DNA of 53,367 bases from an uncultured Dysosmobacter sp. (GTDB lineage Bacteria > Bacillota > Clostridia > Oscillospirales > Oscillospiraceae), in NCBI GenBank assembly GCA_934590165.1, contig CAKTOO010000020.1, forward strand, positions 1 to 53,367, given 5' to 3'. This document shows positions 47,642 to 53,367 of the stretch, piece after piece. Both the position numbers and the translations under genes were made by a program. The first letter of the stretch is position 1. The number at the start of each line of letters is the position of its first letter. The notes beneath the pieces are model-generated. The model was not told where the DNA came from. It saw nothing but the letters and a program-made list of their open reading frames with translations, and made no database searches.

Positions 47642-48925
47642 TTACCGGATGCGCCGGGCCTCCACATAATACCGCTTATCCCGGGCATGTCCCATGGAAA
47701 AAGTCTTACGGGGCAAAACGCCGTCCGCCATCACGGTCTTGAACAGCTGCTCCTTCCCCATGGCCGGCAGCAAAAACGCAATGGCGCCGGTTTGGCGTCC
47801 CAGCTCCTCCGCCGCCTCATGGCCGTGGATATAGTCGAGGCGGCCGGTATGGCTCTTGAAATAATCGTCCAAAAAGGCCTGGAGCGTCCCCACCGCCAGC
47901 TGAGACGCAGGGGCTGGCACCGTGACAGCACCGCTGCCGCCGGCCCAGGCATAGCGGATGGTGTGCCCTTCCCCCGCTCCCAAATAGGCGCCGGGGTAAT
48001 ACGCCAGCAGGGCCGACAGCACCTCCTTGGGGTCCACACCAAACAGGCAGCGATGAATGGGAGCAAAGGCCAGCGCATCGTCGTGGCTATTCACCACCTC
48101 CGCCAGGGCATAGCGGGCCGGGTCCATGCGCCGCTGCTCTGGAGACAGTGTGCGCTTCCGCTCCTCCCAGCAGGCCTTGGCGGCAGCCAGGGAGTGGTTG
48201 CCGTCCCCAACGGCAAACAGCATGGGTGCCGCTCCGGGAAGGCCGTACTTTTTCTTCGGCAGCGCCGGGTCCGCCAGCGCTGCCAAGGCCGCGGAGAGCC
48301 CGGGGTACGCCGCCCGGGGTACCTGCCAGCCCCGCAGGTGTCCCCCACCCTGCTGAAGGTCAAAGTCATAAACCGCCTCCATGCCGTCCCTCTCCGCCGC
48401 CACCGGCTCGATAACAGTCCGCTCCGGGTCATCGATGAGCAGCATCACATGGGGCAGTTCGATGGAGGCATCCCGCCGCACCCGCGTCCGGGGTGGAATG
48501 CGGTCCAGCACCGTCCCCTCCGTGGCCCGGATGAGGGCGCCGGAGCCGGGGGTGAAATCGTATTGCTCCAGGTCCACCATCCCCACAAGCCCCCGGCGCA
48601 CCTTGCCGTCGGACTGGGTACGCTCAATGTATAAAAACGCATCCTCCAGGGTTTGGAACATACCGCCGGCCAGATAGCGATCCATGGCGGCGTTGATGGC
48701 GGCGATGCGGTCCGCCACATCCGCGTCCCCCAGCCGGGCCTCCGGCAGGATGAGGCGCAGGGCGGAGGGCGCGTCCCCCACGGTGTCCTCCACCTCCTGC
48801 CAGTATTCCGGCTGGGAGGTGAACTGGTCGCAGGCCACCACCGCCCACTTTGTCATGTCCGTGCCCGTCCGGGGCAGCAGAATATCCGCCGGGCCGAAGC
48901 CCAGCGGCTGAAAATTCTGATCCAT
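47642..48925 (-). CDS. DUF1015 family protein
   Basis: 427 residues, full length for DUF1015. Family blocks: an N-terminal PAD-like region (LLPRTGTDMTKWAVVACDQF), AVGDGNHSLAAAKACWEE near 250, and a C-terminal GLDYIHG-type motif (RLDYIHGHEAAEELG). The family resembles ParB-like or SpoOJ-like nucleotide-binding folds; biochemical role unproven, and it often lies near serine or amino-acid genes. Its neighbour upstream here is thrH, 48 bp away. Ribosome site weak (AGAGAG). Confidence 0.9.
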   Translation of the reverse strand: MDQNFQPLGFGPADILLPRTGTDMTKWAVVACDQFTSQPEYWQEVEDTVGDAPSALRLILPEARLGDADVADRIAAINAAMDRYLAGGMFQTLEDAFLYIERTQSDGKVRRGLVGMVDLEQYDFTPGSGALIRATEGTVLDRIPPRTRVRRDASIELPHVMLLIDDPERTVIEPVAAERDGMEAVYDFDLQQGGGHLRGWQVPRAAYPGLSAALAALADPALPKKKYGLPGAAPMLFAVGDGNHSLAAAKACWEERKRTLSPEQRRMDPARYALAEVVNSHDDALAFAPIHRCLFGVDPKEVLSALLAYYPGAYLGAGEGHTIRYAWAGGSGAVTVPAPASQLAVGTLQAFLDDYFKSHTGRLDYIHGHEAAEELGRQTGAIAFLLPAMGKEQLFKTVMADGVLPRKTFSMGHARDKRYYVEARRIR

Positions 48926-48973
48926 ACTGAAACTCTCTTTTCCTGGGACCCTTGGTCCCGGTATACTCCGCTC

Positions 48974-49573
48974 TTACAGCGCGGCCTTGATGGCGGCCAG
49001 CAGGTCGCCGAACTCCTCAAAGGCAGGGATATCCGGATAGTCGGCCTTGATCTTCTCCGTACTGCGGAACAGGAAGCCCGCCTTGCTGGCCTGGATCATC
49101 CCAAGATCATTATAGCTGTCGCCGCTGGCGATGGTGTCAAATCCGATGGCCTGAAGGCCCTTCACCGTGTTCAGCTTGGAATCCTGAAGGCGCATTTTAA
49201 AGCCAGTGATCTCACCGCTATCCGCCACCTCCAGGGAATTGCAGAAAATGGTGGGCCAGCCCAGCTTCTTCATGAGGGGCTTGGCAAATTCCTCAAAGGT
49301 GTCACTGAGGATGACCACCTGGGTCAGCGACCGCAGCTCATCCAGAAATTTCTTCGCACCGGGCAGAGGGTCGATGGTGGCGATGGTGGCCTGAATCTCC
49401 CTCAGGCCCAGGCCGTGCTCCTTCAAAATGCCCAGGCGCCAACGCATGAGCTTGTCGTAATCCGGCTCGTCCCGGGTGGTACGCTTCAGTTCCGGAATGC
49501 CGCTGGCTTCCGCAAAAGCGATCCAGATCTCGGGCACCAGTACGCCCTCCATATCCAGGCAGACAATATTCAT
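48974..49573 (-). CDS. thrH: ThrH: phosphoserine phosphatase / homoserine phosphotransferase
   Basis: 199 residues from ATG 49571-49573 behind GGAGG. HAD-family fold: the nucleophile motif is CLDMEGVLVPE (the family's DxEG variant), with VVILSDTF and ASGDSYNDLGM as motifs II and IV. It is strongly like Pseudomonas ThrH, which dephosphorylates phosphoserine and can transfer phosphate to homoserine, so it could supply the substrate of ThrC. The active-site DxE, instead of the normal DxD, is the known ThrH mark. Start by the ribosome site; frame open further upstream only through the promoter. Confidence 0.92.
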   Translation of the reverse strand: MNIVCLDMEGVLVPEIWIAFAEASGIPELKRTTRDEPDYDKLMRWRLGILKEHGLGLREIQATIATIDPLPGAKKFLDELRSLTQVVILSDTFEEFAKPLMKKLGWPTIFCNSLEVADSGEITGFKMRLQDSKLNTVKGLQAIGFDTIASGDSYNDLGMIQASKAGFLFRSTEKIKADYPDIPAFEEFGDLLAAIKAAL

Positions 49574-49650
49574 AACTTCCTCCATTCCGCTGCGATACGC
49601 GGCGTAAAGCAATCTGTGGTTCCCCGCAGGGGACATTTGTCGTTTTGCTA

Positions 49651-49679
49651 TTATACAACACTCGCGCTCCACTTGCAAT
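49651..49679 (-). promoter_or_regulatory. Sigma-A promoter of thrH
   Basis: Minus strand TTGCAA (49674-49679), 17-bp spacer, TATAAT (49651-49656). About 70 nt of leader, no recognisable T-box or riboswitch. Confidence 0.82.
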
Positions 49680-49685
49680 CTGGAT

Positions 49686-49715
49686 GTATCATTTTTTTGC
49701 AGGTGTGCCATACTA
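49686..49715 (+). promoter_or_regulatory. Sigma-G-like promoter of the DUF378 gene
   Basis: GTATC (49686-49690), 18-bp spacer, CATACTA (49709-49715); one mismatch to GHATR-N18-CATWHTA. Correctly placed 34 bp before the DUF378 start. Confidence 0.45.
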
Positions 49716-49749
49716 ACCCATATTCCGTGAGCGAAATGGAGGTTTTCAT

Positions 49750-49971
49750 ATGTTTTTGGACAAACTGGCCCTGGTCCTGGTCATCATCGGTGCCCTGAAC
49801 TGGGGCGGCATCGGCCTGTTCGGCTTTGACACGGTGGCTTTCCTCTGCGGCGGACAGCTGGCCATCCTCTCCAGAGTCATCTATGCCCTGGTGGGTCTGG
49901 CGGGCCTCTGGTGCATCACATTGCTGTTCCGCTCCGACGAGGAGCAGGGCCATGCCCCCCACACCGCCTGA
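49750..49971 (+). CDS. DUF378 domain-containing membrane protein
   Basis: 73 residues. Two membrane helices (LALVLVIIGALNWGGIGLF and LSRVIYALVGLAGLWCITLLF) with the DUF378 signature GALNWG. Role unknown; short inner-membrane proteins of this family occur in many spore-formers. Start ATG behind GGAGGTTT. Single gene with a sigma-G-like promoter and a perfect palindrome terminator shared with the AraC-type gene. Confidence 0.9.
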   Translation: MFLDKLALVLVIIGALNWGGIGLFGFDTVAFLCGGQLAILSRVIYALVGLAGLWCITLLFRSDEEQGHAPHTA

Positions 49972-49981
49972 CGGCGGGCAC

Positions 49982-50021
49982 GCAAAAAGCAGGCAGGAGA
50001 GCTCTCCTGCCTGCTTTTTGC
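49982..50021. terminator. Bidirectional terminator, perfect 40-bp palindrome
   Basis: GCAAAAAGCAGGCAGGAGAG (49982-50001) is followed directly by its exact reverse complement (50002-50021). Five T on each strand end the arms. It separates converging DUF378 and AraC-type genes. Confidence 0.93.
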
Positions 50022-50897
50022 TTATATGCTCTTTTTCACAGCCCGCAGCTCGATATAGCCCCGTTCACCCCGGGGCTCCAGCTGGATGCGGGGATTTTCC
50101 GCGTCCCACTGATAGCCGATGACAGTGGGGTCATACTTGTCGGCGGCGTGCTGCACCGCCATGATCGCCTCGCAGTAATCCTCCTCCCGGAAGGGCTCTC
50201 CCTGGAACATCAGGTACTCCGCCGCAGGCAACCGGATCACATCGAAGCCCTCGGGGACAGGGCCGTTATAATCGGCAGGGACCTCCACGCCCTGTACATA
50301 CGTGGAAGTGCCGGGCTTTTTGTAGGCCTCCGGCAGCCAGAGGCACACCGGCTCGCTGGTGCTCATGCTGGTCAGCAGACCCCATACGTCACAGCCTACT
50401 TCTTCACAGTAGGGAAAATAGTCCTCCGCGCGGATGCCCCGCTTGATGATGCAGCTGCGCTCCGGCTTTTGGACCACCTGGATAAAAACATTTTGCACTT
50501 CTTTCATATCCGCATTGTCCTTTCTGAGTTCTCTGAATTTGACACCGTAGGGGATGAACAGCGTAATGGGGACCGGCTCTTTGGCGTATACGCCGGGATT
50601 GCAGCCAAACTCCCGGAAAAATGCCCGGGTGTAGCCGTCCACGCTGCCAAAGCCCAGGTCAAAGGCCGCGTCGGTGACCCGGCACTTTCCGTCCCGCAGC
50701 CGCAGGGCCGACCGGGAGAGCCGCAGCCTGCGGATATACTCCGCGGGGGTCAGCCCCACATATTCTCGGAACAGGCGGTAAGCGTGCCACGGAGAAAACA
50801 TCGCCTGCCGGGCAAGCTGGGCCATGGTGATCTCGCTTTCCAGGTGTTCTTCAATGTAGTCCTGCATCCGCTGCACCGCCAAAACCTGTTCCCGCAT
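50022..50897 (-). CDS. AraC family regulator with GyrI-like effector domain
   Basis: 291 residues. N-terminal AraC-type double helix-turn-helix (about 8-105; ITMAQLARQAMFSPWHAYRLF and ALDLGFG-type second helix in VTDAAFDLGFGSVDGYTRAF), then a GyrI-like/AraC effector-binding domain (about 130-290) that binds small molecules, as in Rob and BltR relatives. The N-terminal position of the DNA-binding domain is the Rob/MarA-type order. Start ATG behind GGGGGAAGGA. A near-palindrome between its -10 and -35 (50932-50948) is a candidate autoregulatory operator. Confidence 0.93.
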   Translation of the reverse strand: MREQVLAVQRMQDYIEEHLESEITMAQLARQAMFSPWHAYRLFREYVGLTPAEYIRRLRLSRSALRLRDGKCRVTDAAFDLGFGSVDGYTRAFFREFGCNPGVYAKEPVPITLFIPYGVKFRELRKDNADMKEVQNVFIQVVQKPERSCIIKRGIRAEDYFPYCEEVGCDVWGLLTSMSTSEPVCLWLPEAYKKPGTSTYVQGVEVPADYNGPVPEGFDVIRLPAAEYLMFQGEPFREEDYCEAIMAVQHAADKYDPTVIGYQWDAENPRIQLEPRGERGYIELRAVKKSI

Positions 50898-50931
50898 CGT
50901 CCTTCCCCCTCTCTGTGCCTCTTATTTTACC

Positions 50932-50948
50932 GTTCTCTCAGAAAGAAC
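50932..50948. promoter_or_regulatory. Candidate operator of the AraC-type gene
   Basis: GTTCTCTC (50932-50939), one-base centre, GAAAGAAC (50941-50948), one mismatch. It lies just upstream of a TAAAAT -10 on the minus strand (50924-50929), the classical repressor position. No good -35 is visible. Confidence 0.45.
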
Positions 50949-50971
50949 ACTCGACTTTTCTTGCTGTCTGC

Positions 50972-51008
50972 AAAAAACATGCGGCCGCCGTGGTCCGGCG
51001 GCCGCATG
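50972..51008 (-). terminator. Terminator of rqcH
   Basis: 13-bp perfect stem (50978-50990 with 50996-51008, 5-nt loop) followed by TTTTTTG on the minus strand. Confidence 0.92.
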
Positions 51009-51013
51009 GCGCT

Positions 51014-52765
51014 TTATTTCACAAACAGGCGCTTGACAAGCCCCTCCTCCGGCGTCACATTCACCGTCTGGCAGGTATTGTAGATCACCATGCCCGGCCG
51101 GGCGCCGGCGGGCTTTTTCACATTTTTCACCTGGGTGTAATCCACGGGGACGTTGCCGCTCTCCCGGGCCTGGGAATACCAGGCCGCCAGCTTTGCCGCC
51201 TCCACGATGGTGTCATCATCCACCTCCCCGCCGCCGGTACAGAGGATGACATGGGCGCCGTGGATCTGCTTGGTGTGGAACCAGAGGTCCCGGTGGTCCG
51301 CTTCTTTCATGGTCAGCTTGTCGTTCTGGCGGTTATTGCGGCCCACTAATACCCGCAGCCCACTGGTGGTGCGGAACTCCCGGGGCTTCGCGGTGCGCTT
51401 GAGTTCCTTTTTCCCCTTTCCCTGGCGGCGCAGAAACCCGGCATCCCGCATCTCATTGCGGATGTCCAGAAAATCCTGTTCCGTCTCCGCCTCGGCGATC
51501 TCCTCCAAAATGCTCTCCAGGTAGTCCAGGTCCCGGCGGGCAATGTCCATCTGCTCCCGCAGGTATTTTTCCGCCGTTTTGGCCTTGGTGTAGCGCTTAT
51601 AATATTTGGCGGCGTTCTGTTGGGGTGTCAGCAGCGGGTCCAGCTGGATGGTGGTCTCGGCGCAGTTTTCATCATAGTAATTCTCGCACACCAGCTTTGT
51701 CTGCCCCCGCTCCATTCGGTAGAGGTTTGCGGTGATGAGGTCGCCGCTGATGCGCATCTGGTCCCGGTTCTGCGTGGCGGCATAGTCCTTTTCCTGCAGT
51801 GCCAACTTCCGCCGCAGGCGGTCCCGGGCGGTGGAGGCGCTGCGGATCAGGTCCGCGCCCCGCTGGCGGGTCCGCTCCATCCGCTCCCGGGCTTCATAAA
51901 AGTCATCCAGCAGCTCACAGAAACTCCCGTACCGCTCCGTTTCCATAGCGGAACCGTACTGAGTGATGGGCAGATAGGAAAAATCCATCGGCTTCCCCTC
52001 CTGCCGGAGGCAGATGGGTGTAAAGCGGTTTTCCTTAATAGTATCGATAAAACCTTGTAGTTCCGCCCAGAAACGGTCTGCTTGGTCCGCCCGAAGCTCA
52101 AAGATGTGACGGTCCGTCTCTCCCGCCGTCCGGAAAGCCAGTTCCCGGGCAATGATGGGAGACACTCCGAAATAACTGTCCAGCAAAAAGGCATCCAGCT
52201 GCCGCTCCGGGTTGGCCGCGGCCAGCTTCTCCCGGAAGCCCGCCTCCATCTCCTCCGTCACCGGCAGGCGGCCCGTGGATGCAGGCGGTTCATAGTAAAG
52301 CCCCGGCAGTACCTGGCGTGCTGCGGACATGTCCGCGTCCACCCGCCGCAGGCAGTCGATAATGCGTCCCTCTCCATCCAGCAAAATCAGGTTGGACCGG
52401 CGACCCATCGCCTCCAGCACCAGTGTCCGTTTTCCCGGCTGGCCAAAGTCATCTGTCACATCCAGCTCCAGCCGAACCAACCGCTCCAGAGGCGGCTGTA
52501 CCAGGTCCGCCACCCGTGCGCCCACCAGATGTTTGCGCAGGAGCATGCAAAACATGGGCGGCTCCGCCGGGTTGTCCCGGGTGAGCTTCGTCAGCTGGAT
52601 ACGGGGCGCGTTAGCGCCGGCGTTCAGCAGCAGCCGCTGATTGCCCCGCAGCAGCAAAACCACCTGGTCCCGGGCAGGCTGTTGGACCTTGTCGATCCGC
52701 AGGCCCAGCAACCGGGGCCGCAATTCTTCCAAGATCGCTTGTAAACATACCGCGTCCAGTGGCAT
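51014..52765 (-). CDS. rqcH: RqcH (NFACT family) ribosome quality control protein
   Basis: 583 residues. Bacterial Rqc2 homologue that binds obstructed 50S subunits and adds alanine tails to stalled chains. NFACT-N domain (about 5-200), coiled-coil arm (about 290-430), and a C-terminal DUF814/NFACT-R domain (VLVGRNNRQNDKL, RDLWFHTKQIHGAHVIL). It was long annotated as fibronectin-binding protein. Start ATG behind GGAGGAATG. Lies 3 bp behind mrnC. Confidence 0.95.
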   Translation of the reverse strand: MPLDAVCLQAILEELRPRLLGLRIDKVQQPARDQVVLLLRGNQRLLLNAGANAPRIQLTKLTRDNPAEPPMFCMLLRKHLVGARVADLVQPPLERLVRLELDVTDDFGQPGKRTLVLEAMGRRSNLILLDGEGRIIDCLRRVDADMSAARQVLPGLYYEPPASTGRLPVTEEMEAGFREKLAAANPERQLDAFLLDSYFGVSPIIARELAFRTAGETDRHIFELRADQADRFWAELQGFIDTIKENRFTPICLRQEGKPMDFSYLPITQYGSAMETERYGSFCELLDDFYEARERMERTRQRGADLIRSASTARDRLRRKLALQEKDYAATQNRDQMRISGDLITANLYRMERGQTKLVCENYYDENCAETTIQLDPLLTPQQNAAKYYKRYTKAKTAEKYLREQMDIARRDLDYLESILEEIAEAETEQDFLDIRNEMRDAGFLRRQGKGKKELKRTAKPREFRTTSGLRVLVGRNNRQNDKLTMKEADHRDLWFHTKQIHGAHVILCTGGGEVDDDTIVEAAKLAAWYSQARESGNVPVDYTQVKNVKKPAGARPGMVIYNTCQTVNVTPEEGLVKRLFVK

Positions 52766-52768
52766 GGC

Positions 52769-53170
52769 TCATTCCTCCATCATTGTACAAAACAGTTCGT
52801 TGATGCGTTCCTTCCGCCCTTTCAGCCACAGCCAGCCCAGCAGCGCCTCCAGGGCCGTGGCCTCGCCGTACTGGGCACGGCTGGCGTGGGGCGGCACCGA
52901 GTGGACCTGGGCGTTGCGGCCACGGCGGAATACCGCCGCTTCCTCCTCCGTCAGCAGCGGCAGGATGCGCTCCGCCTTCTCCGCCTGGCTTTCCGCCCGG
53001 ACCAGGGCAATGGTAGCCTGGTGCAGGCCCTTTCCCGTGGCTTTTCCATGGGCGCACAGCCAGGTGCGCACCAGGATCTCAAAGACCGCGTCTCCCATAT
53101 GGGCCAGGCCAATGGAGCTCATGGCCCGCAGCTGGTCATCGGTCATCGTAATATCGAAGTAGTTTTCCAT
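52769..53170 (-). CDS. mrnC: Mini-ribonuclease 3
   Basis: 133 residues. RNase III catalytic domain without dsRNA-binding domain, needed for 23S rRNA maturation in Firmicutes. Conserved LAHMGDAVFEILVR carries the catalytic Asp; ALEALLGWLWL is the second acidic patch. Start ATG behind GGGAGGACC. First gene of the mrnC-rqcH transcript. Confidence 0.95.
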   Translation of the reverse strand: MENYFDITMTDDQLRAMSSIGLAHMGDAVFEILVRTWLCAHGKATGKGLHQATIALVRAESQAEKAERILPLLTEEEAAVFRRGRNAQVHSVPPHASRAQYGEATALEALLGWLWLKGRKERINELFCTMMEE

Positions 53171-53295
53171 GGGGTCCTCCCTATGTGCTGCACGATTCGA
53201 TGGAGATTATACCACGGTTTGAAGGGTTTGTCATCTGTTCCGTTTCTTTCCGCCCTGTAACCTTTTGCCTGTCTCCAACGTCTATATGGAAAGAG
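53171..53295. other. Divergent interval at the right end
   Basis: 125 bp without a gene between mrnC and a possible plus-strand gene start. Contains the mrnC promoter; nothing else recognised. Confidence 0.5.
53206..53234 (-). promoter_or_regulatory. Sigma-A promoter of mrnC-rqcH
   Basis: Minus strand ATGACA (53229-53234), 17-bp spacer, TATAAT (53206-53211); about 35 bp ahead of the mrnC start. Confidence 0.78.
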
Positions 53296-53367
53296 ATGAG
53301 CAAAACATGGCCTAAAAGAAAAAGTGTGGAGGGTAAACAGGAGCAGATTGCAGAGCAACCAGCAAAA
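53296..53367 (+). CDS. Possible start of a plus-strand gene, cut by window edge
   Basis: ATG 53296-53298 behind GGAAAGAG opens a frame (MSKTWPKRKSVEGKQEQ start) that runs open for 24 codons to the window end. The opening is basic and polar; no family can be named from so little sequence. No clear promoter was seen on this strand. A chance frame is a real possibility. Confidence 0.35.
   Translation, partial: MSKTWPKRKSVEGKQEQIAEQPAK

Noticed and set aside
49574..49650. T-box or riboswitch before thrH
   Set aside because: The leader is about 70 nt with only a short hairpin and no T-box sequence or antiterminator.

Overview
The window reads as chromosome of a GC-rich, spore-forming, low-branching Firmicute of the Oscillospiraceae type (gut Clostridia such as Flavonifractor, Lawsonibacter or Intestinimonas relatives). 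This rests on classical Firmicute gene orders (tig-clpP-clpX-lon-engB; hprK-glcK-murB-rapZ-yvcK-whiA; der-plsY-gpsA; DUF177-rpmF), sporulation genes (spoIIR and a SpoIVFA/SpoIVFB-like pair) and families typical of that group (DUF4364, DUF3048, DUF2935, C_GCAxxG). Genus is inferred, not proven. Almost all genes lie on the minus strand. No CRISPR array, rRNA or insertion sequence was seen; one tRNA, tRNA-Pro(CGG), is present.

Layout. 1-972: the edge of a mobile element (replication-initiator-type HTH protein, cut by the window) directly behind engB, insulated by two tandem terminators. 973-7513: protein quality-control run tig, clpP, clpX, lon, engB. 7604-13701: two tandem signal peptidases, rbgA, rnhB, yraN, thrC, a zinc-ribbon membrane protein, a metallophosphoesterase, and rplS with its own promoter and terminator. 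13840-18925: sporulation-flavoured block: M23 plus M50 pair behind a sigma-E-like promoter that is divergent from a perfect-consensus tRNA-Pro promoter, a cysteine-rich protein behind a sigma-K/E-like promoter, a truncated DUF2935 protein and a YhfW-like FAD/Rieske oxidoreductase. 18935-20746: DUF3048 lipoprotein and DUF4364 regulator, divergent.

20792-32371 is a 12-gene co-directional run from hprK down to dnaE with almost no gaps; it joins carbon-catabolite control (hprK, glcK, yvcK, rapZ) to wall synthesis (murB), a division regulator (whiA), two C_GCAxxG paralogues, an undescribed three-gene membrane module and replicative polymerase. rpmB is divergent. 32938-36820 is der-plsY-gpsA followed by a pseudogene that carries both a nonsense codon and a frameshift. 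37052-38708 holds rpmF, DUF177 and two hypotheticals; 38813-44476 on the plus strand holds an RluA-family synthase, a complete polyamine ABC transporter potABCD behind a near-consensus promoter, and a thioesterase.

44660-53170 returns to the minus strand: CDP-alcohol phosphatidyltransferase, ispE, spoIIR and a VOC protein in one overlapping operon; an unlisted 51-residue membrane protein; DUF1015; thrH; DUF378 (plus strand); an AraC/GyrI regulator with a candidate operator; rqcH and mrnC. The ThrH and ThrC genes in the same window could together convert homoserine to threonine. I did not find one clear-cut new system; the best candidates for new biology are the membrane module at 24269-25642 with its relative at 8309, the cysteine-rich sporulation-promoter gene at 15883, and the small membrane protein at 47347.
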